Part shown: positions 20,494-31,032 of the stretch, one piece after another
Layout of the letters: each line of letters begins with the position of its first letter
How positions within the stretch are numbered: position 1 is the stretch's first letter
Source: Deinococcus sp. KNUC1210
GTDB taxonomy: Bacteria; Deinococcota; Deinococci; Deinococcales; Deinococcaceae
DNA: 64,000 nt
Direction: 5' to 3'
Assembly: GCF_022344005.1 (NCBI RefSeq)
Contig: NZ_CP092190.1
Location: 744,001-808,000, forward strand
Notes under the pieces: generated by a model
Databases searched by the model: none
Told to the model about the DNA's origin: nothing
What the model saw: only the letters and a program-made list of their open reading frames with translations
Position numbers and translations under genes: made by a program

Positions 20494-22128
20494 TCAGGGT
20501 GCTCTGCGCTGGTCGGCAGCCGGGGACGCCGCGCGAATCTGCCGAAAGGTCTGCCGCAGGAGCCGCGCCGACGCCGACGCCAGCAAGCCGCCCGTGATGA
20601 GGGGGCGATGGCCCCAGGCATGCCCCAGCAGGTCGCTGACGCCGCCCAGGGCTCCAGCACGCGGATTGGCCGCGCCGTAGACGATCCGCCCGATCCGCGC
20701 TTCCAGCGCCGCACCCAGGCACATCGGACAGGGTTCGAGCGTCACGACCAGCGTACAGCCGCTCAGGTAACCGCCCTGATCCGCCAGCACCGACGCTGCC
20801 TGCCGCAGGGCGTCCAGCTCGGCGTGGCGGGTCATGTCCCCTTGCTCGCGACTGCGGTTGAACGCCTCCGCGATGATCCGGCCTTCCCAGAGCACCACGG
20901 CACCCACCGGCACCTCTCCCAGTTCCGCCGCCTGCCGCGCCAGAGCGAGCGCCGCCTGCATCGCCGATTCGTCGGTTTCGGGGTCGCCGGGCTGCCGCGC
21001 CTGCCCTGCCGCCGCCTGTGCGCCCACCGCCCACAGCGCGGGTGTCAGGCCCACCCACTGCACCGCCCGTTCCCGTGCCAGCAGCCACACGCGGTCGCGG
21101 TCGAGGCGCGGCACGTGCAGGTCGGTCAGCACGTCGCTCAGCCGCCGGGTGCCGCCCGGCAGGTGAATCTGATCGCCCGGCAGCCGGTGGCGAAGCTCCC
21201 AGCCGTCTGGCAGCTCGAAGCCGGGACGCGGGGTGGGCAACGCCTCCAGCACCAGTCGCCCCGCACTGATGGTCAGGGGACGCTCGCCCGGCAGCGTCAG
21301 GTGACGTGTGTGCCCACCCGACAGGGCCGCCGCGATTTCTTCCAGGTGGCCCGCATGCAGCGGGGGCTGAAGGCGCTGCCGGGCATACCGCCGCAGCACT
21401 GCCAGCGGCAGCCCCCCGAGCGGCGCATGCTCGCTGATGGCCTGTGCCTGTGCGTTCAGGGCAGCGTCGTCCTGTGCCTGAAAGCGGGCCAGACGCAGCA
21501 GCGCGGCTTCCAGTCCCTCGCTTCTGGCCGCGAGCAGCGGCAGCACCTCGGCCCGCAGCCAGTTGCGGGTAAAACGCGTGTCGGCGTTGCTGGCATCCTC
21601 GCGCCACGGCTGCTCCAGGCGGCCCAGATAGCTTTCGATCTCGGCGCGGCTGACGGTCAGCCAGGGCCGCTCGACTTGCCCGCGCTGCGCCGGAATTCCG
21701 TTCAGCACGGCCTCACCGCGCAGCAGCTGCCACAGCACCGTTTCGGCCACGTCGCGGCGGGTATGGGCGGTCAGGATGCCGGAGACGCCCGCCGCCTTCG
21801 CCGCACGCGTCAGAAAGCTGTAGCGCAGCCGCCGGGCCGCATCTTCCAGATTCCAGCCCTTCTGGGCAGCGATACGGCCCACATCGGCGCGTTCGGTTGC
21901 AAAGGGAACGTTCAGCGAGGCCGCCAGACCGCGCACGAAGTCGGCGTCCTGGGCAGACGATGGCCTCATCCCGTGATCGAAGTGCGCGGCGCTCACGTCG
22001 GCTCCGACGGCATGCAGCGCCCGCAGCAGTGCCACCGAATCGGCCCCGCCCGACACCGCCACGAGCACGCGGCGACCCCGGTACGGCAGCAGAGGGGAGC
22101 GCAGCGCCGCTGGCAGGACATCGTTCAC
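20494..22128 (-). CDS. tilS-tadA: TilS-TadA fusion: tRNA(Ile)-lysidine synthase / tRNA adenosine deaminase
   Basis: 544 residues joining two wobble-base enzymes. N-terminal TilS (1-~370): PP-loop SGGADS at 26-31, FDHGMRPSSAQDADFVRGLA, LEDAARRLRYSFL, TAHTRRDVAETVLWQLLRG, and a C-terminal substrate domain ending near GDQIHLPGGTRRLSDVLTD. C-terminal TadA (~385-544): zinc and catalytic HAE (H435, E437) and PCPMC (C467, C470), preceded by GEVPVGAVVLWEGRIIAEAFN. TilS makes lysidine at C34 of tRNA-Ile(CAU); TadA makes inosine at A34 of tRNA-Arg(ACG). Start GTG 22128 has TACACT 7 nt upstream; longer starts run into the divergent gene. The TadA glutamate and all zinc ligands are present, so both halves look active. 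Confidence 0.93.
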   Translation of the reverse strand: MNDVLPAALRSPLLPYRGRRVLVAVSGGADSVALLRALHAVGADVSAAHFDHGMRPSSAQDADFVRGLAASLNVPFATERADVGRIAAQKGWNLEDAARRLRYSFLTRAAKAAGVSGILTAHTRRDVAETVLWQLLRGEAVLNGIPAQRGQVERPWLTVSRAEIESYLGRLEQPWREDASNADTRFTRNWLRAEVLPLLAARSEGLEAALLRLARFQAQDDAALNAQAQAISEHAPLGGLPLAVLRRYARQRLQPPLHAGHLEEIAAALSGGHTRHLTLPGERPLTISAGRLVLEALPTPRPGFELPDGWELRHRLPGDQIHLPGGTRRLSDVLTDLHVPRLDRDRVWLLARERAVQWVGLTPALWAVGAQAAAGQARQPGDPETDESAMQAALALARQAAELGEVPVGAVVLWEGRIIAEAFNRSREQGDMTRHAELDALRQAASVLADQGGYLSGCTLVVTLEPCPMCLGAALEARIGRIVYGAANPRAGALGGVSDLLGHAWGHRPLITGGLLASASARLLRQTFRQIRAASPAADQRRAP

Positions 22129-22135
22129 AAGGCCC

Positions 22136-22141
22136 AGTGTA
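22136..22141 (-). promoter_or_regulatory. Leaderless -10 box of tilS-tadA
   Basis: Minus-strand TACACT, 7 nt before the GTG at 22128; it fixes the start of the fusion protein. Confidence 0.6.
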
Positions 22142-22199
22142 AGCGTGCCCGCGCCTGCCCCGAAGCCCGACACACTGGTCTTCAACTTGACAGCCGCTT

Positions 22200-22205
22200 T
22201 ACACT
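22200..22205 (+). promoter_or_regulatory. Leaderless -10 box of the peroxiredoxin gene
   Basis: TACACT, 7 nt before the ATG at 22213. A TTGACA at 22187 is too close to act as its -35. Confidence 0.6.
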
Positions 22206-22212
22206 GCCCTTT

Positions 22213-22683
22213 ATGCATCTGCGTATCGGCGGCCCCGCTCCCGAATTTCAGGCCCGCAGCGACGACGGTCAGCATGTGAGTTCCGCGTCGCTGGCAGGCG
22301 GCTGGGCCGTGGTCTTCTTCTTTCCGAAGTCAGGAACGACCGGCTGCCGTCTGGAAGCGCGGCAGTTTCAGCAGGTATTGCCGGAGTTCGGACAGCTCAA
22401 CACCCGCATCATCGGCGTCAGCACCGACACCGAGGCCAAGCAGGCCCTGTTCCGCGAGCAGTGTCAGCTCTCGTTTCCGCTGCTGCCCGACGGAGACCGC
22501 ACAATCGGGCGGGCGTTTGGCGTCGTGGGCCTGCTGGGACTGGCAAAGCGGCAGACCTTCCTGATCGACCCACAGGGACGGCTGGCGCACCACTGGCGCA
22601 GCGTTCAACCGGCCCAGCACGCCGCCGAAGTGCTGGAAAAAATACGAACGCTTCAGGCTGCGGCCACAGCCACGGGCCGATAG
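22213..22683 (+). CDS. Peroxiredoxin, BCP/PrxQ-like
   Basis: 156-residue thioredoxin-fold peroxidase that reduces hydroperoxides. The PxxxTxxC active site is [15 protein letters not shown], with P38, T42 and peroxidatic C45. The lead [19 protein letters not shown] and [21 protein letters not shown] are standard. C83 (in EQCQLSFP) is the only other cysteine apparent and could resolve the sulfenate; no cysteine lies five residues after C45 as in E. coli Bcp. No signal peptide, so cytoplasmic. Divergent from tilS-tadA with a leaderless promoter. Confidence 0.9.
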   Translation: MHLRIGGPAPEFQARSDDGQHVSSASLAGGWAVVFFFPKSGTTGCRLEARQFQQVLPEFGQLNTRIIGVSTDTEAKQALFREQCQLSFPLLPDGDRTIGRAFGVVGLLGLAKRQTFLIDPQGRLAHHWRSVQPAQHAAEVLEKIRTLQAAATATGR

Positions 22684-22689
22684 GGCCGC

Positions 22690-22695
22690 TATAGT
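22690..22695 (+). promoter_or_regulatory. Leaderless -10 box of the DUF503 gene
   Basis: TATAGT, 7 nt before the ATG at 22703. Confidence 0.6.
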
Positions 22696-22702
22696 TGCTG
22701 CC

Positions 22703-23086
22703 ATGCCTTCGCACTCTGAGAGGGGCCACATGCAGCTCGGCTATCTGGGCGTGCTGACGTTGCGGCTGGAAATGCCCTGGGTCAGCAACCTGAAGGAAAA
22801 ACGCGCCCTTGTCAGGCCGGTGGTCGAACGTCTGAAAGCCCGCTTTCCGGTCACGGTGGCCCGGCTGGACGGGCTGGACGCCCACGACTGGGAGATCATC
22901 GGCGTGGCGACCATCTCCAACGACCGCGAATGGGTGGAACAGACGCTCAAGATGGCCTCGGACTACGTGGCCTCGAACGGCGAATACCGTGTAACCGGCG
23001 AAGAGAGCGCCGTCAGTCCCCTTGATGAAGTGCTCGGCTACGACGCCGATGAAGACGAAGAGGACACGGAAGACGAGCTGGACTGA
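22703..23086 (+). CDS. DUF503 (YlxP-like) family protein
   Basis: 127 residues. The core [43 protein letters not shown] with a following DHDxW-like segment is the DUF503 signature; family members are ~95 residues with a ferredoxin-like fold, often beside rbfA in other bacteria, and of unproven role in ribosome maturation. Here the C-terminus carries an extra strongly acidic tail ([14 protein letters not shown]). ATG 22703 is supported by the TATAGT box; an internal ATG at residue 10 is the alternative. Followed by a strong terminator. Confidence 0.88.
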   Translation: MPSHSERGHMQLGYLGVLTLRLEMPWVSNLKEKRALVRPVVERLKARFPVTVARLDGLDAHDWEIIGVATISNDREWVEQTLKMASDYVASNGEYRVTGEESAVSPLDEVLGYDADEDEEDTEDELD

Positions 23087-23152
23087 GGGCGGGATGAACC
23101 GGACGGGTGCACTGGCCCGCCTTCAGAAGTGCAGTGGATAGATTCGACCACA

Positions 23153-23187
23153 AAGGGCGGGCCGCCCCACCGGAACGGCCCGCCCTT
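23153..23187. terminator. Bidirectional terminator between DUF503 and lepB
   Basis: A 12-bp stem, AAGGGCGGGCCG/CGGCCCGCCCTT, between convergent genes. The AA/TT ends extend into short A and T runs. Confidence 0.75.
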
Positions 23188-23200
23188 CGTGCTGCGTCTC

Positions 23201-24007
23201 TCAGGGATTGGGCACGTTCTCGAACGCTGCCGGGCGGCCCAGACCGCGCCAGTTCAGCACGCTCTTGCCGCTGAAGGTCACGGCGGTGGCAGGATCGCCG
23301 CCTCTCCAGTTGCAGTCGTACTTGGCCGTTTCCTGGCGCATGATCGGCCAGATGACGGCGGTGGCGCGGCCTGCCACGTCGCTGCGCGGAATGGTACCGA
23401 ACAGGCGCGAGTCTTCGCTGCCCTGCTCGGTACGGTTGTCGCCCTGCACGAAATACTGGCCCTCAGGCACGGTGATTTCCTGCTGGGTGGTGGGCACGGT
23501 CGCGCCCATGACCGCCGCATTGTTCGCCTGCGGACTCGAGGTATCCCAGCAGCCCTGGGTCTTCCAGTAATCGGTGGTGAAGGCCGCGTCGAGCGCTTTG
23601 CCGTTCACGTAGGTGACGCCCTGCGAGATCCGGATCTTGTCGCCGGGCAGTCCGATCAGCCGCTTGATCAGGAAGGGACGGTACTTGGCGATTCCCAGGT
23701 TCAGGAAGCTTCTGAGTTCCACGGCTCCGGCGGGCGGTCTGAAGATCAGGATGTCGCCCCGGTGAAAATCTCCGATACCGGCTTTGTGCAGCCAGGTCTC
23801 GTATTTGGGCACGAAGACGCGCTCGTGGTGGCGCAGGTTGGGCATCATGCTCACGCCGTCCACGCCGACCACCGTGCCGAGAAACTGAGTGATGACCACC
23901 GCGAAGACGATGGGTTCCAGCAACTCCTTCCAGAGGCGGCGCAAAAAGCTGGGCGCAGGCGTTGCTGATCCGGACGTGACCGGACTGGTCGATTCAGGTT
24001 GGCTCAT
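23201..24007 (-). CDS. lepB: Signal peptidase I
   Basis: 268 residues from ATG 24007, which has an AAAGGGA site; an ATG 57 nt upstream is less likely. Removes signal peptides from Sec and Tat substrates on the outer face of the membrane. One N-terminal anchor ([18 protein letters not shown], ~31-48). Catalytic serine S53 in VSMMPNL and general base K115 in [13 protein letters not shown]; box E is [21 protein letters not shown]. The insert between boxes D and E contains two cysteines (GCWDTSS and YDCNW), unusual for the core enzyme. The normal SM motif is kept. Confidence 0.94.
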   Translation of the reverse strand: MSQPESTSPVTSGSATPAPSFLRRLWKELLEPIVFAVVITQFLGTVVGVDGVSMMPNLRHHERVFVPKYETWLHKAGIGDFHRGDILIFRPPAGAVELRSFLNLGIAKYRPFLIKRLIGLPGDKIRISQGVTYVNGKALDAAFTTDYWKTQGCWDTSSPQANNAAVMGATVPTTQQEITVPEGQYFVQGDNRTEQGSEDSRLFGTIPRSDVAGRATAVIWPIMRQETAKYDCNWRGGDPATAVTFSGKSVLNWRGLGRPAAFENVPNP

Positions 24008-24100
24008 GTGATTCCCTTTCTGGAACGCCGGGTTCTGGCTTGGCTCCAAAGACCCATTTTCCAAGACTGTCAGGCGCGGAGGACGGCTCCGAACATCACT

Positions 24101-24116
24101 GAACAGAGTGCTGTTC
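24101..24116. promoter_or_regulatory. Perfect 16-bp palindrome in the lepB/kinase divergent region
   Basis: GAACAGAGTGCTGTTC: 6-bp arms GAACAG/CTGTTC around AGTG, about 95 bp upstream of lepB and 130 bp upstream of the kinase gene. Possible regulator site, no known regulator assigned. Confidence 0.35.
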
Positions 24117-24231
24117 CGTGCAGTGCCGAAAACGTCCGAACGCCTCCGTTCCTACTCCCGTGCAGCATAGCGGATTGACGCGCAGGGCGGCGGAGTAGCC
24201 CGGCCTGCTGTTCCTCACGGGTCTCATGCTG

Positions 24232-24237
24232 TACCTT
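24232..24237 (+). promoter_or_regulatory. Leaderless-type -10 box of the kinase gene
   Basis: TACCTT, 7 nt (AAAGGAG) before the ATG at 24245. The gap also looks like a Shine-Dalgarno site but is too close to the ATG to be one. Confidence 0.5.
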
Positions 24238-24244
24238 AAAGGAG

Positions 24245-25033
24245 ATGCCGCTCGCCGGGACGCTTGTGGATGGTCAATACCACCTGGTACGCCCGCTGGG
24301 ACGTGGGGCCAGCAGCGTGGTCTATTTCGCGGTAGGGCGGGACGGCCTGGCCTACGCGATCAAACTGTTTCCTCCGGAACTGCGCTCTCACGCCGAGCGA
24401 GAGCTGAAGCACGGGTTCGGGCTGCACCATCCCCGGCTGGCACGGGTCCTGGCCTCGACCACCGTGCAGGACCACCCGAGCCTGGTCCTGGCGTTTGCAC
24501 GTGGGCAGGAGATGTTCAGCCGGTACGCGCACCGGCCCCCGCTGCGGCTGCACGGCACCCAGGCTCCCGAGGTCGCCCAGAGCGAGCGCCGCGCCTATCT
24601 GCTGACGATGGCGCATCTGCTCGACGCCCTGGCCTACCTCCACAGCGCGGGTATCGTGCACCGCGACGTGAAGCCCGAAAATATCATCGTAGACAGTGAC
24701 GGCAGCGCACGTCTGGTCGATTTCGATCTGTCGGGACCGATGGGCGAACGCTTTCCGAGCCTGATGCGGATCGGCACCGGGGCCTTTCTGTCGCCGGAAG
24801 CCGACCGGGGTGAGCCGCTGGGAGCGGAAAGCGACCTGTACGGCGTGGGTCTGCTGCTGCACTGGGGCCTGTTCGGTGAATTGCCTGACCCCACGGCCGA
24901 ACACGTCACCTCCGATCCACTCGACAGCCTGCGCTACGCCCTGCTCGACCCCTCCCGCACCTCGCGGCCAGACGATGCCATGAAGGTCCGAGAAGAGCTG
25001 CTGCGACTGGCTGCCCAGCCCCTTCGCACATGA
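24245..25033 (+). CDS. Serine/threonine protein kinase
   Basis: 262-residue Hanks-type kinase domain with no membrane segment or sensor. Gly-rich loop PLGRGASSVVY (17-27), catalytic K40 in YAIKLF, HRDVKPENI with D141, K143, N146. The metal-binding DFG is DFD (159-161) and GTGAFLSPEA replaces the usual APE region. These differences do not rule out activity because D159 is present. The C-terminus after ~240 is short, so this is a minimal cytoplasmic kinase. It overlaps the next gene (RNA cyclic phosphodiesterase) by 4 nt, so the two are coupled; the substrate is unknown. Confidence 0.88.
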   Translation: MPLAGTLVDGQYHLVRPLGRGASSVVYFAVGRDGLAYAIKLFPPELRSHAERELKHGFGLHHPRLARVLASTTVQDHPSLVLAFARGQEMFSRYAHRPPLRLHGTQAPEVAQSERRAYLLTMAHLLDALAYLHSAGIVHRDVKPENIIVDSDGSARLVDFDLSGPMGERFPSLMRIGTGAFLSPEADRGEPLGAESDLYGVGLLLHWGLFGELPDPTAEHVTSDPLDSLRYALLDPSRTSRPDDAMKVREELLRLAAQPLRT

Positions 25034-25553
25034 CCGCCCCCACCACGATGTTTATCGGCGTGCTTCCCCCGACGCGCTGGTCGTGCGGGTAAAGCAGTGG
25101 CAGGCAGCGCTGGGCCACGTCATCACCACGCCCCACATCACGCTCAAGGCGCCCGGCCAGTGGACCGCCGCGCAACTCGCCGCCTGCCGCAGCAGCGCGG
25201 CGGCCTGTGCGCCCTTCACAGTCGAGCTGGGCGGACCCGCGACCTTCGACGAACGGGTGATCTTCCTGAAGGCCGGGGGCGACGGACTGGCCGCTGTGCA
25301 CGCCACGCTCGTTTCAGCGCTGGGCGAAGTGCCGGGAACCTTCGAGCTGGGCGGCTATCATCCACACCTGACGCTGGCGCTGTCATGGCGACCCCTGCAC
25401 GGCACCTGGCAGAACGCACTCGCCTCGGCACGGGCCGAGTTTGCCGATCTGGAGGCCGCGCCGCTGCGGTTCACGGCCAGTCGGGTGGCGTTGTTCGAGA
25501 AGCACAGAGCGGGGCAGCCCTACCAGGTGGCAGAGCGCTGGGAACTGGCGTGA
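25030..25553 (+). CDS. RNA 2',3'-cyclic phosphodiesterase (ThpR-like), frameshifted as sequenced
   Basis: 2H-phosphoesterase with both catalytic motifs: HITLKAP and HPHLTLAL, each HxT followed by a hydrophobic residue. ATG 25030 overlaps the kinase stop. The first 18 codons (MTAPTTMFIGVLPP) then shift frame: the C run at about 25068-25072 has 5 bases where 6 would give PPDALVVRVKQWQ; downstream the frame is open to 25553. Corrected length is ~174 residues, normal for the family. These enzymes hydrolyse 2',3'-cyclic phosphates of RNA; an older name is 2'-5' RNA ligase. Probably a one-base sequencing error. Confidence 0.85.
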
Positions 25554-26095
25554 AGAAAAGGCAGGTAGCGACACTCATTTATTTGATCTGCTGGAGCGGC
25601 AGCACATTCAAAACAGAAGCAGCCAACTCTTCTTTGAAGCCCGCAGCACCATATACCTACTTGTTAAAAAACTTTACGCAGAATAACGTCAAAGTAGAGA
25701 TACGAGCCAAAATAGTTACTGAAAGCGAGATTTTTCTGAGCGCGACTTTTACGCCCTACCCTGGTTATCATCTTTATTCTACCCGAATGCCCGCAAAAGG
25801 AATCGACGGTGCAGGAAGGCCCACAAAGTTTGATGTGTCGGTAGAAAAACCTGCAAGACTGAAGATGTACGGCAGTGTAACCGACCAGCCCAGACCGTTC
25901 AACGTTATCGACAAGAGTCTGAGCAGACCACTACCGATCTACCCTGCCGGCCCTGTCACGCTGACCCGAAAAGGCAAGTATTCTCCCGGAGCATCCAACG
26001 TGATAGTTCACCTTACATATATGAGCTGCAGGACTGACGGTGGCTGTACTATTCCGGTAGAAAATAAGGAGCTCAGGTTCACTCTGAAGATTTAA
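25550..26095 (+). CDS. DsbD N-terminal (alpha)-like redox domain protein
   Basis: 181 residues from GTG 25550, which overlaps the previous stop. Short hydrophobic lead (VATLIYLICWSGS) may be a signal anchor. The immunoglobulin-like body ends in LTYMSCRTDGGCTIPVENKELRF, with C160 and C166 separated by five residues, as C103/C109 in the N-terminal domain of E. coli DsbD (YQGCADAGFCYPPE), which passes electrons to periplasmic thiol proteins. It lacks DsbD's eight-helix core and C-terminal thioredoxin domain; the latter is encoded next door. Base composition is clearly poorer in GC than neighbouring genes, which suggests recent acquisition. Classification rests on the Cys motif and fold pattern. 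Confidence 0.65.
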   Translation: MKKRQVATLIYLICWSGSTFKTEAANSSLKPAAPYTYLLKNFTQNNVKVEIRAKIVTESEIFLSATFTPYPGYHLYSTRMPAKGIDGAGRPTKFDVSVEKPARLKMYGSVTDQPRPFNVIDKSLSRPLPIYPAGPVTLTRKGKYSPGASNVIVHLTYMSCRTDGGCTIPVENKELRFTLKI

Positions 26096-26123
26096 ATGCT
26101 GCTTTGACCCTGAAGGAGATGTT

Positions 26124-26585
26124 GTGAAGAAAATCCTGCCTGCCGTCTTGTTCTCCGCTGTACTCCTGGCTTCTTCTCAGCCTCTGGCGTCTCAGCTTAC
26201 CTACGATTCCAGTCACGACCCCTGGAATGATTTTTCTATTGCCCAAAAAGAGGCAAAACTCAAAAAGCTGAACATCCTGATCGATATAGGTGGCGACTGG
26301 TGCATAGATTGCCGTCATCTGGATGAGTTTTTCAATTCAAATACTACGCTGAAAGACTACCTGCTCAAAAATTTTATAGTTCTTAAAGTGTACGAAGGCG
26401 GAGAACGCGATAACAGCGATTTTCTCTCTCAGCTTCCTCGAACCGGCTGGGTTCCTTCTCTCTTCGTGGTCAGGGCAGATGGAAAGATTCTGGATGTCAT
26501 GGATGCCCGCAAGCTGGCCGCAGGAAATACCTACGATCCTAAAAAGATGCAGGCGTTCCTGTCGAAGTGGAGTGTAAAGAAGTAA
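26124..26585 (+). CDS. Thioredoxin-like secreted protein (DsbD gamma-like)
   Basis: 153 residues. Start GTG 26124 has an AAGGAG site 5 nt upstream. Signal peptide ~1-23 (ILPAVLFSAVLLASSQPLAS), then a thioredoxin fold with redox motif WCIDC (C60, C63) in DIGGDWCIDCRHLDEFF, close to the gamma domain of DsbD (DWCVACKEFEKYTF), and cis-Pro in TGWVPSLFVV. Pairs with the DsbD-alpha-like protein 28 nt upstream. Both genes share low GC content and were probably acquired together. No CcdA/DsbD membrane carrier is encoded here to feed electrons, so it may depend on one elsewhere. Confidence 0.8.
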   Translation: MKKILPAVLFSAVLLASSQPLASQLTYDSSHDPWNDFSIAQKEAKLKKLNILIDIGGDWCIDCRHLDEFFNSNTTLKDYLLKNFIVLKVYEGGERDNSDFLSQLPRTGWVPSLFVVRADGKILDVMDARKLAAGNTYDPKKMQAFLSKWSVKK

Positions 26586-26637
26586 GTTCACTACTGACAG
26601 CGAGAGGCCTCGCCCGAGTTCCCTGGCGACGCCAGGC

Positions 26638-27363
26638 TCACGCTCTCGATTTCGGCCCTTCCCATGCCGGTAGCAGCGCCACCTCGGGCTGTCCGTGTGC
26701 CCCGGCCTCCAGTTTGCGGGCCTCCTGCTCTGCTCGCCGCCGCCCCAGCCAGGGTGTCCAGTACGCCTGCATGGTGGCACCTGCGAGCGCAGTAGGCAGG
26801 GTCGCCGGGTCGCCGGGCAGATACGCCAGCAGATCCATATCGGTGACGGGGCCGCCGTTTTCACCTCCTACCGGCTGCACATACGGCAGATCGACGGTCC
26901 GGAACCCCAGGGCGTGAAACCGCTGACGGCGTTCCAGGGCATTCGACCCTGCCGCCGCCTCCTGCGTCTGCTGCTCATGGCTCTCGCGCTGCGGATTGAC
27001 CACGTCGATAAAGACTGCCCGGCAGCGACCGCCTGACACTTCCTGAAGGGCGGCCCAGCGGGCACCGTGCAGCGCACGCGCCACGCCCTGCCCACGCGCC
27101 GAGCGTGCCACGCCCAGAAAACTGCTGAAGCCCGTTTCGGCGCTCGCCAGATAATGAAAGATGCTGCCGCCGATCACCTCGCCCTCGTCGTTTTCGGCCA
27201 GCAGCAGGACATTTCGGCGCTCGCCCGCGTCTTCCATTTCCAGCATCTGGGCGATGTACTGCGCCGGAATCAGCATGTCCGGCTCGAAATACACGGCGTT
27301 CTGCAGGCGCCCGAAGGCAGGAATGGCGGGATCGTCGGAACGGGTGACGCGGCGGATGTGCAT
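26638..27363 (-). CDS. GNAT family N-acetyltransferase
   Basis: 241 residues. The acetyl-CoA loop appears in FLGVARSARGQGVARALHGARW (motif A, RGQGVA at ~95), with strands of the GNAT fold before it (NVLLLAENDEGEVIGGSIFHYL) and the motif B helix after (RQRFHALGFRTVDLPYVQP). The extra C-terminal ~60 residues (GATMQAYWTPWLGRR and beyond) are not part of the core. The substrate is not deducible. Convergent with the thioredoxin-like gene. Confidence 0.82.
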   Translation of the reverse strand: MHIRRVTRSDDPAIPAFGRLQNAVYFEPDMLIPAQYIAQMLEMEDAGERRNVLLLAENDEGEVIGGSIFHYLASAETGFSSFLGVARSARGQGVARALHGARWAALQEVSGGRCRAVFIDVVNPQRESHEQQTQEAAAGSNALERRQRFHALGFRTVDLPYVQPVGGENGGPVTDMDLLAYLPGDPATLPTALAGATMQAYWTPWLGRRRAEQEARKLEAGAHGQPEVALLPAWEGPKSRA

Positions 27364-27431
27364 GCGCTCAGGGTACGCCCTGCCGCGCCACGCTCCTGTG
27401 ACCCGGTCAGAACGCCCGCTTTCCTTCTGCC

Positions 27432-27863
27432 CTATTTCTGCTTGACCAGATACAGCGTGCCGCCCGTGCCGGAGATCCGCATGCTCTTCTGTCCGGTGGG
27501 GCCATACACGGCTACTTTCTGTGCGCCGCTCAGCGATCTGAGCACCAGCGTTTCGGTCGTGCCTGCGACTCCGGCACAGAATTTGCGCGTGCTCGCCAGG
27601 CCCTGAAACGCCAGATCGCTGCCAGCATGCGTATAGCGCCCCATCACCGAGTTGCAGCCGGTGGTGCCGCTCACACGGCCGCCCACCAAATTCAGGACGG
27701 CGCGGACACCCGTGGGCATCGTCTGGCCGCTCGACAGCCGCGCAACGGCCCAGGTGCCGTCGATCAGGATCAGCGGCGCGACAGAGGTGGTACTCGCCTG
27801 AGCCGGAGTCGCCGCGACCAAGAGAGTCAGAGCCGCGCCCAACAGCCTGGAAGATGTGTTCAT
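27432..27863 (-). CDS. META domain-containing exported protein (HslJ-like)
   Basis: 143 residues from ATG 27863. Signal peptide ~1-23 (RLLGAALTLLVAATPAQA) followed by a META domain: IDGTWAVARL at the start, GRVSGTTGCNSVMGRYT and the STRKFC segment with the conserved cysteine pair. HslJ-type proteins are envelope-located and linked to heat or novobiocin resistance in E. coli, with no known enzyme activity. Gene order gives no further clue. Confidence 0.82.
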   Translation of the reverse strand: MNTSSRLLGAALTLLVAATPAQASTTSVAPLILIDGTWAVARLSSGQTMPTGVRAVLNLVGGRVSGTTGCNSVMGRYTHAGSDLAFQGLASTRKFCAGVAGTTETLVLRSLSGAQKVAVYGPTGQKSMRISGTGGTLYLVKQK

Positions 27864-27970
27864 GGCTTCAGCTTGCCGCACAACCATGAAACGGTGCTGA
27901 TGGCGAGCATGGCCCGGCAGGCCCATGACGTGGGCGCGGCATCTGCGCCACGAAAAAATTCAGCGCCCAC

Positions 27971-27976
27971 TAGCAT
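27971..27976 (+). promoter_or_regulatory. Leaderless-type -10 box of the lipoprotein gene
   Basis: TAGCAT, 6 nt (TGGAGG) before the ATG at 27983. Confidence 0.5.
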
Positions 27977-27982
27977 TGGAGG

Positions 27983-28519
27983 ATGAAGCTGCCCACCGTC
28001 GCCCTGTTTCTGCTCGCTCCTGTCCTGGGTGCCTGTGGCTGGATTCCTCTGCCGGAGCAGACAGCCCAGGATTTCTACTTCACCAACAGTTCCATTCAGG
28101 TGACACCCGCCCAGGTGGCCTACATGTCCGAGAATCAGCTGGACACGGGCCGCCTGAACGTCCCCTCTCTGCCGTACAACACCGTCAGCATCGACGCCGA
28201 GCTGAACTATCAGGGCCAGGGAACGTCGATGCGGCTGGAGATTTTCGCTGCGGCCAAGCGCCCGGACTGCCCCAGCGTGAATTCCACCCTCCCCGGTTTC
28301 AGCGCCGCGCTGGTCTGCACCGGTCCGGAAACCGGGCAGCGGGTGGCAGAAGTGCTGCTGAATCCGGGCGTTTCCACGCCGCTGCACCTCGAAGGCACCA
28401 TGCTGGCACAGGCGGTCCGGGCCAAGTCGCTGTACCTGGGCATTCGGCTGCTGAGCGGCACTCCGGGCAACAATGCCCTGATCTTCGTCTCGAAGATTCG
28501 TCTGCACGCCTGGCTGTAA
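27983..28519 (+). CDS. Hypothetical lipoprotein
   Basis: 178 residues. A lipobox LGAC ends the signal peptide (VALFLLAPVLGAC), so the mature protein is probably lipid-anchored outside. The rest is beta-rich and hydrophilic with no recognised family: FYFTNSSIQVTPAQVAYMS, then SIDAELNYQG and a final hydrophobic strand. Two later cysteines (PDCPS and LVCTG) could form a disulfide. It precedes glnS without an obvious functional tie. Confidence 0.75.
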   Translation: MKLPTVALFLLAPVLGACGWIPLPEQTAQDFYFTNSSIQVTPAQVAYMSENQLDTGRLNVPSLPYNTVSIDAELNYQGQGTSMRLEIFAAAKRPDCPSVNSTLPGFSAALVCTGPETGQRVAEVLLNPGVSTPLHLEGTMLAQAVRAKSLYLGIRLLSGTPGNNALIFVSKIRLHAWL

Positions 28520-28570
28520 GGCGGGTCCTGAAGCGAATCCCACCGGAATTGCTGAGTTCTGCCGTGCTTG

Positions 28571-28589
28571 AGCGCTAAAGTGAGCGCTA
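28571..28589 (+). promoter_or_regulatory. Candidate glnS promoter with GAGCGCTAA direct repeats
   Basis: TAAAGT (28576-28581) lies 8 nt before the ATG. GAGCGCTAA occurs twice 12 bp apart, overlapping that box and the ATG; each copy contains the palindrome AGCGCT. Confidence 0.35.
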
Positions 28590-30973
<2,384 letters not shown>

Positions 30974-31032
30974 AACCGAGGGTGCCAGCGCGGCGCAGAC
31001 GGGTGCTATGCTTTCACGCACGAGGTGAATTC

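Noticed and set aside
22187..22205. TTGACA as -35 of the peroxiredoxin promoter
   Set aside because: It lies only 7 nt from the TACACT box, far less than the ~17 nt needed.
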